Assembly (NCBI RefSeq): GCF_036241575.1
Contig: NZ_CP108455.1
Location: 5,645,501 to 5,709,500 of the forward strand
Length of the DNA: 64,000 bases
DNA from: Streptomyces sp. NBC_01267
GTDB lineage: Bacteria; Actinomycetota; Actinomycetes; Streptomycetales; Streptomycetaceae
Direction of reading: 5' to 3'
Of the stretch, positions 17,704-26,852 are shown piece after piece (position 1 is the first letter of the stretch; each line of letters opens with the position of its first letter). The translations under genes and the position numbers were made by a program. The notes under the pieces were generated by a model. The model was not told the origin of the DNA. It saw only the letters and a program-made list of their open reading frames with translations, and made no database searches.

Positions 17704-17732
17704 ACTGTCGGCGGTCCAGTGGATTCGGTCAA
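17704..17732 (-). promoter_or_regulatory. predicted promoter of the CoA-transferase operon
   Basis: Read on the minus strand, TTGACC (17732-17727), 17 bases, GACAGT (17709-17704). The -35 and spacing are good; the -10 hexamer is not standard, but it and its flank CGACAGTGGT are conserved in the mirror copy at 17899-17927. Confidence 0.6.
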
Positions 17733-17753
17733 GCTCATAATTTCGATGTACTC

Positions 17754-17770
17754 GATCGCATGGTGCGATC
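17754..17770. promoter_or_regulatory. palindromic operator upstream of the operon promoter
   Basis: GATCGCA-TGG-TGCGATC, a 7+3+7 dyad, 21 bases upstream of the TTGACC of the minus-strand promoter. It matches the site at 17860-17878. Confidence 0.7.
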
Positions 17771-17859
17771 CAATGCCCAGTCCGCCTGGAACCAATCCTT
17801 CTGGGGCGTTCCTGGGGTGGGCCGCGCGCTGCCGGGTGTATTTCGCGTATCCGGCTCAT

Positions 17860-17878
17860 GGATCGCATCATGCGATCC
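17860..17878. promoter_or_regulatory. palindromic operator upstream of the P450 promoter
   Basis: GGATCGCAT-C-ATGCGATCC, a perfect 9+1+9 dyad, 20 bases upstream of the plus-strand TTGACC (21 when measured from the shared 17-bp core). It shares GATCGCA-N3-TGCGATC with the site at 17754. The position, centred near -65, would suit an activator. Confidence 0.72.
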
Positions 17879-17898
17879 GGTGAATCGGAATAATCAGC

Positions 17899-17927
17899 TT
17901 GACCGTATCGGTGCGACCCTCGACAGT
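17899..17927 (+). promoter_or_regulatory. predicted promoter of the P450 gene
   Basis: TTGACC (17899-17904), 17 bases, GACAGT (17922-17927), followed by GGTCCTG. It has the same architecture as the divergent promoter at 17704-17732, about 110 bases before the P450 start. Confidence 0.6.
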
Positions 17928-17943
17928 GGTCCTGGTGATTATG

Positions 17944-17965
17944 TCGAACGGTAATTTACGTTCGA
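17944..17965. promoter_or_regulatory. inverted repeat in the P450 leader
   Basis: TCGAACG (17944-17950) and CGTTCGA (17959-17965) flank eight A/T-rich bases just downstream of the predicted P450 transcription start. This fits a repressor site. The other promoter arm has no counterpart. Confidence 0.55.
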
Positions 17966-18043
17966 GCGCGAAGATATTGGAAATCCGTTGAATGGGGCGT
18001 CGTCAGCGAAATGATGTGACCCATCGGTCTGGAGCTGCCCCGC

Positions 18044-19261
18044 ATGACGGACGCCCACCTCACCTCCCGTACGGAAGTCCGCGACTTCCCGGTCACCAGG
18101 CCGGATTCCTGTTCCTTCGACCCCGACGAGACCTACACCCGGCTGCGCGCCGGGGAGCCCGTGTCGCTGGTCCGCTGCCCGGCCGGGATGACCGCGTGGC
18201 TGGTCAGTCGGTACAAGGACGTGCAGGACGTACTCGCGGATCCGCGGCTGAGCTCACGCGGCGCGGGTTCGAATCACATGCTGCCGTCGTTCGACGGAGG
18301 AGACCCGGTCCCGGGCTTCATGATCCAGCTGGACGGCGCGGAGCACGCGCGGTTGCGGCGGCTGCTGATGGGCGAGTTCACCATGCGGCGGGCGGAGGCG
18401 CTCCGGCCGTACATCCAGAAGATCACCGATGAGCACATCGATGCGATGCTCGCCGGGACGACCGCGGACCTGGTCCGGGACTTCGCCCTGCCGATCCCGT
18501 TGCTGGTGATCTGCAAGATGCTCGGCGTGCCCTACGACCACCACGAGGCGTTCCGGCGCGACAGCCAGGTACTGATGGGCTTCGATTCCGACGAGGCGAC
18601 CCGCGACGCGGCCGACCAGCGGCTGGACGGCTACCTCGGCGAGGTGATCGGGCAGCGGCTCACCGAGCCGCAGGACGACCTGCTCAGCCGGCTGATCGAC
18701 CGGGGCAACGAGACCGACCGGCCGCTGACCACGCAGGAGTTGGTCACGCTCGCCAAGCTGCTGCTGGTCGCCGGACACGAGACGACCGCCAGCATGGTCG
18801 CACTGAGCACGTTGGTGCTGCTGGAGAACTCCGGCCGGATGGCTGCGCTGCGTGCCGCGCCGGACACCATCGGCGCCGCCGTGGAGGAGCTGCTGCGCTA
18901 TCTCTCGGTGATCCAGTTCGGGCTGCTCCGGTACGCCACCGAGGACCTCTCCGTCGGCGGCACCGCGGTGAAGGCGGGAGAGTGGCTGGTCGCCGCGGTC
19001 CCGTCGGGCAACCGGGACGAGAGTGTCTTCCCGGCCCCGGACACCGTCGATCTCGGCCGGCAGGCCCGCACCCACCTGGCGTTCGGGTTCGGCGCGCACC
19101 AGTGCATCGGCCACCAGCTGGCCCGGATCGAGCTCCGGATCGCGCTCGTCACGCTGCTGCGCCGGGTGCCGGGGCTGCGGTTGGCGAGGCCGTTGACGCG
19201 GTCCGACTTCAGGCTCAACGACATCGTCTACGGCCTGCGGAGCATGCCGGTCGTCTGCTGA
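18044..19261 (+). CDS. cytochrome P450
   Basis: A 405-residue soluble bacterial P450. The oxygen-binding I-helix motif AGHETT lies at 243-248, the ExxR pair in EELLR at 281-285, and the haem loop FGFGAHQCIG has the thiolate ligand Cys354. The acid-alcohol pair of the I helix is intact, so oxygen activation is expected. Overall it resembles the CYP105/CYP107-type actinobacterial enzymes. The ATG at 18044 follows GGAG at about eight bases. It is divergent from the CoA-transferase operon and shares with it a mirrored promoter design, so it is probably in the same regulon and hydroxylates or epoxidises a pathway intermediate. No ferredoxin gene is adjacent. Confidence 0.95.
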   Translation: MTDAHLTSRTEVRDFPVTRPDSCSFDPDETYTRLRAGEPVSLVRCPAGMTAWLVSRYKDVQDVLADPRLSSRGAGSNHMLPSFDGGDPVPGFMIQLDGAEHARLRRLLMGEFTMRRAEALRPYIQKITDEHIDAMLAGTTADLVRDFALPIPLLVICKMLGVPYDHHEAFRRDSQVLMGFDSDEATRDAADQRLDGYLGEVIGQRLTEPQDDLLSRLIDRGNETDRPLTTQELVTLAKLLLVAGHETTASMVALSTLVLLENSGRMAALRAAPDTIGAAVEELLRYLSVIQFGLLRYATEDLSVGGTAVKAGEWLVAAVPSGNRDESVFPAPDTVDLGRQARTHLAFGFGAHQCIGHQLARIELRIALVTLLRRVPGLRLARPLTRSDFRLNDIVYGLRSMPVVC

Positions 19262-19334
19262 CGACCGGGCCGGGCCCCGCCGCGCGAGGGCGCTGGACAC
19301 GAAGGAGCCGGGACCGCGTCAGGGGCCCGCTCTC

Positions 19335-20702
<1,368 letters not shown>

Positions 20703-20768
20703 GGGGACTCCTAGATCTTGGTAGACGCCTTTGTCTGCCGGGGTGGTGCAGAGAAGGGGTACACGGTG

Positions 20769-20807
20769 CGGGGCACCGCGCTCACTGTTCAGTGTGCGGG
20801 TGCCCCG
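20769..20807 (-). terminator. hairpin between glyA and sdaA
   Basis: Arms CGGGGCACC (20769-20777) and GGTGCCCCG (20799-20807) enclose an inner CACT/AGTG stem with a GTTC loop. It is transcribed after glyA and before sdaA, so it may be a terminator or attenuator that lowers sdaA expression relative to glyA. Confidence 0.55.
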
Positions 20808-20869
20808 TGGTTCGTACAAAAACGTACGGTTTACAGCGTACGGATAGTGAACGTACCGATGTGGTGCGT

Positions 20870-22132
20870 TTACTTCAGGCCGGGGTACAGCGGGAGCTTC
20901 TCGGCCAGCGCGGTGACCCGGGCGGCCAGCGCCTCCCGGTCGTATGCGGGCTTCAGCGCAGCCGCGATGATGTCGGCGACCTCGGTGAAGTCCTCGGCCT
21001 GGAAGCCGCGGGTGGCCAGCGCGGGCGTACCGATCCGCAGACCCGAGGTGACCATCGGGGGGCGCGGGTCGTTCGGGACCGCGTTGCGGTTGACCGTGAT
21101 GCCGACCTCGTGGAGACGGTCCTCGGCCTGCTGGCCGTCCAGCTCGGAGTCGCGCAGGTCGACGAGGACCAGGTGCACGTCCGTGCCGCCGGAGAGGACC
21201 GAGACGCCGTGCTCGGTGACATCGGGCTGCACCAGACGCTCGGCCAGGATGCGGGCGCCGTCCAGGGTGCGCTGCTGGCGCTCCTTGAACTCCTCCGTCG
21301 CCGCGACCTTGAACGAGACGGCCTTGGCCGCGATCACGTGCTCCAGCGGGCCACCCTGCTGACCGGGGAAGACCGCGGAGTTGATCTTCTTGGCCAGCTC
21401 GGCGGTGGAGAGGATCACGCCACCGCGCGGGCCGCCCAGCGTCTTGTGGGTGGTCGTCGTCACGACATGCGCGTGCGGGACGGGCGACGGGTGCAGACCC
21501 GCGGCGACCAGGCCCGCGAAGTGCGCCATGTCGACCATCAGGTACGCGCCGACCTCGTCCGCGATCTTGCGGAAGGCGGCGAAGTCCAGCTGGCGCGGGT
21601 ACGCGGACCAGCCGGCCACGATCAGCTTCGGCCGGGACTCCCTGGCGAGGCGCGCGACCTCGGCCATGTCGACCTCGCCGGTCTTCTCGTCGACGTGGTA
21701 CGCGACCACGTTGTAGAGCTTGCCGGAGAAGTTGATCTTCATGCCGTGGGTGAGGTGCCCGCCGTGCGCGAGGTTCAGACCCATGATCGTGTCACCGGGC
21801 TTGATCAGCGCGAACATCGCGGCGGCGTTCGCCTGGGCACCCGAGTGGGGCTGTACGTTCGCGTGCTCGGCGCCGAAGAGCGCCTTGATGCGGTCGATGG
21901 CGATCTGCTCGATGACGTCGACGTGCTCGCAGCCACCGTAGTAACGGCGGCCCGGGTAGCCCTCGGCGTACTTGTTGGTGAGAACCGAGCCCTGGGCCTC
22001 CATGACCGCGACCGGGGCGAAGTTCTCCGAGGCGATCATTTCGAGGGTGGACTGCTGGCGTACCAGCTCGGCGTCGACAGCGGCGGCGACGTCCGGGTCG
22101 AGCTCGTGGAGGGAGGAATCAAGAAGCGACAT
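20870..22132 (-). CDS. glyA: serine hydroxymethyltransferase
   Basis: A PLP enzyme of 420 residues that interconverts serine plus tetrahydrofolate with glycine plus 5,10-methylene-THF. The Schiff-base lysine is Lys230 in [14 protein letters not shown]. '[10 protein letters not shown]', '[15 protein letters not shown]' and '[11 protein letters not shown]' bind substrate, folate and PLP. The ATG at 22132 gives the standard N-terminus '[15 protein letters not shown]'. The gene starts ten bases after gcvH stops, in the same operon, and shares the riboswitch-controlled promoter upstream of gcvT. Length and all active-site blocks are normal. Confidence 0.97.
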   Translation of the reverse strand: MSLLDSSLHELDPDVAAAVDAELVRQQSTLEMIASENFAPVAVMEAQGSVLTNKYAEGYPGRRYYGGCEHVDVIEQIAIDRIKALFGAEHANVQPHSGAQANAAAMFALIKPGDTIMGLNLAHGGHLTHGMKINFSGKLYNVVAYHVDEKTGEVDMAEVARLARESRPKLIVAGWSAYPRQLDFAAFRKIADEVGAYLMVDMAHFAGLVAAGLHPSPVPHAHVVTTTTHKTLGGPRGGVILSTAELAKKINSAVFPGQQGGPLEHVIAAKAVSFKVAATEEFKERQQRTLDGARILAERLVQPDVTEHGVSVLSGGTDVHLVLVDLRDSELDGQQAEDRLHEVGITVNRNAVPNDPRPPMVTSGLRIGTPALATRGFQAEDFTEVADIIAAALKPAYDREALAARVTALAEKLPLYPGLK

Positions 22133-22142
22133 GAAGGAGTCC

Positions 22143-22523
22143 CTAGTTGCCGGCGGAGAAAGCGTCGTACTCGTCGGCGGAGAGCAGATCGTCCGGCTCA
22201 CCGGTGACGCGCACCTTGAACAGCCAACCGCCCTCGTACGGGGCGGTGTTCACCAGCGACGGGTCGTCGATGACGTCCTGGTTGACCGCGGTGATCTCAC
22301 CGGTGACCGGGGCGTACAGATCGCTGACCGACTTGGTCGACTCCAGCTCGCCGCAGGTCTCGCCCGCGGTCACCGTGGAGCCGGCCTCAGGGAGCTGGGC
22401 GTAGACGACGTCACCGAGCGCGTTGGCCGCGAACTCCGTGATGCCGACCGTCGAGACGCCGTTCTCGGCGACCGACAGCCACTCGTGCTCCTTGCTGTAA
22501 CGCAGCTGCTGGGGGTTGCTCAT
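22143..22523 (-). CDS. gcvH: glycine cleavage system H protein
   Basis: A 126-residue lipoyl carrier that shuttles the aminomethyl group between the P, T and L proteins of the glycine cleavage system. The lipoylated lysine is Lys64 in '[20 protein letters not shown]'. '[17 protein letters not shown]' is the usual N-terminal block. It lies between gcvT and glyA. The P protein (gcvP) is not in this window and must be encoded elsewhere, as is usual in Streptomyces. Confidence 0.97.
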   Translation of the reverse strand: MSNPQQLRYSKEHEWLSVAENGVSTVGITEFAANALGDVVYAQLPEAGSTVTAGETCGELESTKSVSDLYAPVTGEITAVNQDVIDDPSLVNTAPYEGGWLFKVRVTGEPDDLLSADEYDAFSAGN

Positions 22524-22590
22524 GACCTGATTCTCCTGGATGCGGGGGAGTGCTGATGAACGGTGGTCTTACGGGCTGAGATGGTGTGGG

Positions 22591-23706
22591 TCACTTCTGG
22601 CGCTTGTAGAAGGGGAGCGCCACGACCTCGTACGGCTCATGCGTACCGCGGATGTCCACGGCCACACCGGACGTACCGGGCTCGGCGTGCGCCGCGTCGA
22701 CGTACGCGATGGCGATCGGCTTGCCCAGGGTGGGCGACGGTGCGCCGGAGGTGACCTCGCCGACGACCTGGCCGTCGGCGACGACCGGATAGCCCGCACG
22801 GGGGACCCGGCGGCCCGAGGCGATCAGCCCGACCAGCTTGCGCGGCGGCGCGGCGGCGGCGCGCTCGGCGGCGGCTTCGAGGGACGTACGCCCGACGAAG
22901 TCCCCCTCCTTCTCGAACTTGACGACCCGGCCGAGACCGGCGTCGAACGGGGTCAGCGCGGTGGTCAGCTCGTGGCCGTACAGCGGCATGCCCGCCTCCA
23001 GCCGCAGCGTGTCGCGGCAGGAGAGCCCGCACGGCACCAGGCCCACGGCCGCGCCGGCCTCGGTCAGCGCCTGCCAGAGCTTCTCGGCGTCGGACGGGTC
23101 CACGAACAGCTCGAAGCCGTCCTCGCCCGTGTAACCGGTACGGGCGATGAGCGCCGGGACACCCGCGACGGTGCCGGGCAGGCCCGCGTAGTACTTCAGC
23201 CCGTCCAGATCGGCGTCGGTCAGCGACTTCAGGATGCCGGGGGACTCCGGGCCCTGCACGGCGAGCAGCGCGTACGCGTCCCGGTCGTCCCGCACCTCGG
23301 CGTCGAAGCCCTCGGCGCGGGCGGTGAGCGCGTCCAGCACGGTCTGGGCGTTACCGGCGTTGGCGACGACCATGTACTCCTGGTCGGCCAGCCGGTACAC
23401 GATCAGGTCGTCCAGGATCCCGCCGTCCTCCTGGCAGATCATGGTGTAGCGGGCGCGGCCGGCGCCCACGGTGCCGATGTTGCCGACCAGCGCGTAGTTC
23501 AGCAGGTCCACGGCCTGCGGGCCGGTGACGGTGATCTCGCCCATGTGGGAGAGGTCGAAGAGCCCGGCACGGGTCCGTACGGCGTTGTGCTCGTCGCGCT
23601 CACTGGCGTAGCGCAGCGGCATGTCCCAGCCCGCGAAGTCGGTCATGGTCGCACCCAGCGAACGGTGCAGGGCGTCGAGTGAGGTGAGACGGGGGGTGCT
23701 GCTCAT
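22591..23706 (-). CDS. gcvT: aminomethyltransferase (glycine cleavage T protein)
   Basis: A 371-residue folate enzyme that transfers the methylene unit from lipoyl-H protein to THF, releasing ammonia. Landmarks are 'FAGWDMPLRYASERDEHNAVR', 'GLFDLSHMGEI', 'ARTGYTGEDGFELF' (folate pocket) and 'CRDTLRLEAGMPLYGHEL', with the catalytic Asp of the T-protein family in the 'CGLSCRDTLRLEAG' block. The ATG at 23706 has GGGAGC upstream; reading further up would run into riboswitch RNA. It is the first gene of the gcvT-gcvH-glyA(-sdaA) operon, controlled by the glycine riboswitch in its leader. Confidence 0.97.
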   Translation of the reverse strand: MSSTPRLTSLDALHRSLGATMTDFAGWDMPLRYASERDEHNAVRTRAGLFDLSHMGEITVTGPQAVDLLNYALVGNIGTVGAGRARYTMICQEDGGILDDLIVYRLADQEYMVVANAGNAQTVLDALTARAEGFDAEVRDDRDAYALLAVQGPESPGILKSLTDADLDGLKYYAGLPGTVAGVPALIARTGYTGEDGFELFVDPSDAEKLWQALTEAGAAVGLVPCGLSCRDTLRLEAGMPLYGHELTTALTPFDAGLGRVVKFEKEGDFVGRTSLEAAAERAAAAPPRKLVGLIASGRRVPRAGYPVVADGQVVGEVTSGAPSPTLGKPIAIAYVDAAHAEPGTSGVAVDIRGTHEPYEVVALPFYKRQK

Positions 23707-23741
23707 ATGCGGTGCTCCCGGGGCATGACAGGTGAGGACGA

Positions 23742-23940
23742 TTCCTCCCCATCTGTCATCGGAACCTGAGAGGTTCGCCGGCGCCTGTCGAGAGGGCGCG
23801 GCTTGCACCTTGGGTGGGACCGCACCAGGGCGGCCCGCTTTTCAGATCTGCCTCGTCCGCGCGGTACGGGGCCTGAGAGATTACAAGGGAGGGACTTGCT
23901 CCTTCGGCGCCCCGACCAGTGGTCGGGGACTCTCCCGCGC
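23742..23940 (-). ncRNA. tandem glycine riboswitch upstream of gcvT
   Basis: On the minus strand the leader shows the first aptamer, from GGGAGAGTCC through GCGCCGAAGGAGCAAGTCC to AATCTCTCAGGC. The second aptamer runs from CCCAAGGTGCAAGC through AACCTCTCAGGTTCCGATG to the terminal GACAGATGGGGAGG. Both 'CTCTCAGG' and 'AAGG-GCAAG' core elements are present. The element ends about 35 bases before the gcvT ATG. As in other bacteria it should switch the glycine-cleavage operon on when glycine is plentiful. Confidence 0.93.
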
Positions 23941-24075
23941 GGATTCGAACGGCCTGTATGGAGTTGGCGCGCACATCATCGCATGCCCGGACCGGCAGCG
24001 AACCGCCCGTATCGCATTACTCTTTCTTTACCCTTCGTGGGCAGGTAGCCGGGGGGCCCGACAGGGGGAGTGCTC

Positions 24076-24921
24076 ATGAACGGGCAAGGCCAGGGGCAGC
24101 ACGTCCACAGCGCGACCGGCGGACCGCGGCCGGTGCCCGTGCGCCCAGGGCCCCGCCCGCGTACGGCCGGGGGCGACCGTACGGTGTCCACGGTCCGTGA
24201 TCTGCGCGAGCGGGCCGGCCGCAGCCCGTACGGCCTGGTCTTCGCCGCCGGGGACGTGGTGGTCGTGTCGGGGCTCCCGGGCAGCGGCAAGTCCACCTTG
24301 TTACGGCGGGCCGTAGCCCACCGGATCGACTCGCAGGACGCGCGGGAGCGCTGGGAGCGCCGGATGCCCCGGTCCCTGCCGTACTGGACCTACCGGCCGC
24401 TGGTGCGGACCACGCACTACCTCGGGCTGTGGCGGGCCCTGCGCTCCGGTGACAGCGTCGTCGTGCACGACTGCGGTACGCAGTCCTGGGTGCGCGGACT
24501 GCTGGCCCGCGCGGCCCGGCGGCGCGGGCGCGCCCTGCACCTGCTGCTGCTCGACGTGGCGCCGGAGGTGGCACGGGCGGGACAGGCCGAGCGGGGCCGC
24601 GGCGTCTCGGCGTACGCCTTCGCCAGGCACCGCAGAGCGGTGGCCGCGCTGGTCCGGGACGCGGAGCGTGAACTGCTGCCCGCCGGGTGCGGATCCGCGG
24701 TGCTGCTCGACCGGGACGCGGCAGCGGTGCTGCGCCGCATCGGGTTCGCGGACGGCCGGAACGACGGCCGGAGTGACGACCTCGCGCACCGGGTCGTTAG
24801 GGTCGTCCGGCAGACGACCGGTGAGAAGGGGATACCTCGGTGGACATGGCATGGCCGGGCAATGAGCTCGAAGAGGTACTGGCCGCTTCGATCGGCAACC
24901 CCGAAGCGGGTGGCCGGCTGA
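24076..24921 (+). CDS. P-loop ATP-binding protein, kinase-like, with TTA codon
   Basis: A 281-residue protein with a Pro/Arg-rich N-terminus and a clear Walker A motif GLPGSGKST (66-74) followed by 'VVVHDCGTQSWVRGLLARAA'. This resembles small AAA/nucleoside-kinase-like ATPases common in Streptomyces near the gcv locus. The phosphate acceptor is unknown. The ATG at 24076 has GGGGGAG five bases upstream. Leu76, just after the Walker motif, is encoded by TTA (24301-24303), suggesting bldA dependence. The 3' end overlaps the next gene by 82 bases, which is unusual, and the last 25 or so residues look less protein-like. Confidence 0.78.
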   Translation: MNGQGQGQHVHSATGGPRPVPVRPGPRPRTAGGDRTVSTVRDLRERAGRSPYGLVFAAGDVVVVSGLPGSGKSTLLRRAVAHRIDSQDARERWERRMPRSLPYWTYRPLVRTTHYLGLWRALRSGDSVVVHDCGTQSWVRGLLARAARRRGRALHLLLLDVAPEVARAGQAERGRGVSAYAFARHRRAVAALVRDAERELLPAGCGSAVLLDRDAAAVLRRIGFADGRNDGRSDDLAHRVVRVVRQTTGEKGIPRWTWHGRAMSSKRYWPLRSATPKRVAG

Positions 24922-25580
24922 TCGAGGTGCTGGGGCGCAGCAGCGTCTGGGTCCCGCTGCCCAACGGCGGTGGGAACGACAGCAGTTCGCTCGATCTGCC
25001 CATGCTCGACATCGAGGGCGCGGCGTACGTCCCGGTCTTCAGCTCCGAGGCGCAGTTCGTCCGGTGCATGGGCTCGCACTTCTCCTTCACGGTGGCTCCG
25101 GCGGTCGAGTTCGCCCGCGGGCTGCCGCCGCAGGCGGGCATCGCGGTGAACCCGGGCGGCGCCGTCGGCATGCCGCTGCCGCCGCCCGCCGTGGCCGAGC
25201 TGTGCCGGGCGGGACACACCTCGCTGGACGGCCCGGCGACCGGCGGCAGGGTGCGGCTCTTCGAACCGGACTGGCAGGAGGAGCCCGTCGACTTCCTCTC
25301 CGCTGCGGCGGGCGAGTTCGAGGAGACGGGCGTGGTGCGCTCGGCCCGCCGGGCACTCGCCTCCATCGAGGGCGGCGACCCGGTCCTCTTCGTCGGCGTC
25401 GAGTTCGCGACCTGGGACGGCGCGGGCCGGAACGCCCCGATGGACGCGCTCGGCCGGGCACTCGGCCGGGTCGCGGTCCCCTGGCCGGTCAACCTCGTCC
25501 TGCTGGACGTGGCACAGGACCCGGTCACCGACTGGATGCTGGAGAAGATCAGGCCCTTCTATGTCAGGTCCGCGTCGTAG
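24840..25580 (+). CDS. SseB-family protein
   Basis: A 246-residue protein with the SseB N-terminal-domain pattern: 'NELEEVLAASIGNPEAGGRLIEVLGRSSVWVPLP', 'LDIEGAAYVPVFSSEAQFVR' and a Pro-rich 'GIAVNPGGAVGMPLPPPAVAEL'. The C-terminal part ends 'DWMLEKIRPFYVRSAS', the same 'RPFY' ending as the next protein. SseB was named in E. coli for enhanced serine sensitivity; its biochemistry is not settled. The GTG at 24840 is preceded by GAAGGGG. It overlaps the ATPase gene and lies beside the serine/glycine genes, which makes a link with serine control attractive but unproven. Confidence 0.82.
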   Translation: MDMAWPGNELEEVLAASIGNPEAGGRLIEVLGRSSVWVPLPNGGGNDSSSLDLPMLDIEGAAYVPVFSSEAQFVRCMGSHFSFTVAPAVEFARGLPPQAGIAVNPGGAVGMPLPPPAVAELCRAGHTSLDGPATGGRVRLFEPDWQEEPVDFLSAAAGEFEETGVVRSARRALASIEGGDPVLFVGVEFATWDGAGRNAPMDALGRALGRVAVPWPVNLVLLDVAQDPVTDWMLEKIRPFYVRSAS

Positions 25581-25707
25581 GGGGTGACCGGGCACGGACC
25601 GGCCTAAGCTGGTTGGATGCGTGGAATGACCGGTGGGCGGGCGGCCGGTGGGGTTGCCTCCCGGCGGTAGCCGGGGGAAGGCGGATCGAAGAGGGGCGGA
25701 ACCCAGA

Positions 25708-26481
25708 GTGAGTGCGTCGGGCACGGCGGCGGCCGGGCAGGTCGAGCACATGCTGCGCCAGGTGACCCCCGGGCGGTACGACGCCTACGAGGCACTGCTG
25801 CACGCACTCGCCGACAGCCAGGTCTGGATGCTGCTCTGGCACGGTCAGGCAGGAGCACCCGACGCCCAGTACGGGAACATGGAGATCGAAGGCCTCGGCT
25901 ACGCCCCCTGCGTGACCTCCGCCCAGGAACTCGCGGTCTCCGGCTGGAACCGTTCGCACGAAGTGGTCACCGGGCGCGACCTCGCCCGGTCCCTCTACCC
26001 GGACCGCTGGGGCATCTGGCTCAACCCGCACGCCCCCGGCGGCGGTGTCGGCATCCCGTGGACCGATCTGCGCCGGATCGCCACCGGCCTCGACCGGATG
26101 CCCGCCGGGCCGCTCCGGCTGTCCGAACCGGCCATCGACATCCCGCAGTTCTACGCGCTGCTCACCCAGAGCGCCCACCACACGCCCGCGGTCCGCTCCC
26201 TGCGCCGCGTCTGGGTGCAGCCCGCGCTCGGCACGCCCTATCTGGCCATCGGTCTCGATCTGTACGACACGAGCCAGCAGTCCATCGACTCCGTGCGGGC
26301 GATGATGCAGCAGTCGATCGCCGCCGTGCCCGAAGGGCTGCCCGTCTCGACCGTGGCGATGTCCGACGAGTACGACCCGGTCGGGATGTGGCTGCGCGCC
26401 AACTCCCGTCCGTTCTACGACCGCGAGGCCCAGGTGGCGCCCGCACCGGCGGCCGGGTACGGGTACCCGCCGGTAGGCTGA
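25708..26481 (+). CDS. SseB-like protein (SseB C-terminal domain)
   Basis: A 257-residue protein related to the preceding gene product. It has 'AYEALLHALADSQVWMLLWHGQAG', 'NMEIEGLGYAPCVTSAQEL', 'WGIWLNPHAPGGGVGIPW' and a C-terminal domain ending 'PVGMWLRANSRPFYDRE'. It probably arose by duplication. The GTG at 25708 is chosen because AGAGGGG lies upstream and the N-terminus then matches a normal family start ('SASGTAAAGQVEHMLRQV'). It lies 127 bases downstream of the first SseB gene and is probably co-transcribed. No enzymatic motif was seen. Confidence 0.8.
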   Translation: MSASGTAAAGQVEHMLRQVTPGRYDAYEALLHALADSQVWMLLWHGQAGAPDAQYGNMEIEGLGYAPCVTSAQELAVSGWNRSHEVVTGRDLARSLYPDRWGIWLNPHAPGGGVGIPWTDLRRIATGLDRMPAGPLRLSEPAIDIPQFYALLTQSAHHTPAVRSLRRVWVQPALGTPYLAIGLDLYDTSQQSIDSVRAMMQQSIAAVPEGLPVSTVAMSDEYDPVGMWLRANSRPFYDREAQVAPAPAAGYGYPPVG

Positions 26482-26852
26482 CCGTCCCAATTAAAGCGCC
26501 GATAGCGCCTGTTGGGCGCCATGTCCGATCTGCGGGATTCGTACGCAGGTTTACCGCTCAGCCGCCTCCGACGTCCGGATAACGGAAGCTCATTGAGCGC
26601 ATCACGTTTGCGCAAACATTCCCCGTCAGGTCTGGCGGGTGATCGCAACCGCCATGAAGACTCCCCGCTAACGCGCATCGTCGTGTCCGTGTGCGACATG
26701 CCGCTGAGGACCCGTCCGGTGCTTCAGCACAGCGGCATCAACTCAGCTCAGTGACACCACCAGTGGCATCACCCGATGCGCTTCACGCACAGCAGCCGCC
26801 ACCGCGGCAGGTACGGGCCGGCCACCACCGGCCGGGAGGGGTCTAAGGCACT
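26482..26852. other. 371-base intergenic region upstream of the peptide ABC operon
   Basis: No convincing gene. It has a small hairpin at about 26504-26520 (GCGCC/GGCGC) and a perfect 12-bp palindrome at 26606-26617. The ABC-operon promoter must lie here, but no clear -35/-10 pair was recognised. Confidence 0.6.
26606..26617. promoter_or_regulatory. 12-bp palindrome, LacI-like operator shape
   Basis: GTTTGCGCAAAC has the central CG typical of LacI-family operators. It lies about 240 bases before the ABC permease start. Confidence 0.4.

Larger units (their letters stand above)
17515..18043. other. divergent control region between CoA-transferase and P450
   Basis: A 529-base gap, visibly less GC-rich than its flanks and without a convincing gene. 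It contains, from left to right, a perfect 19-bp tandem repeat, a minus-strand promoter, two matching palindromes, a plus-strand promoter and a further palindrome near the P450. These are listed separately. No regulator gene lies within the locus. Confidence 0.8.

Noticed and set aside
26521..26754. 80-codon frame in the gap before the peptide ABC operon
   Set aside because: No ribosome site, no family resemblance, and codon use is unlike its neighbours.
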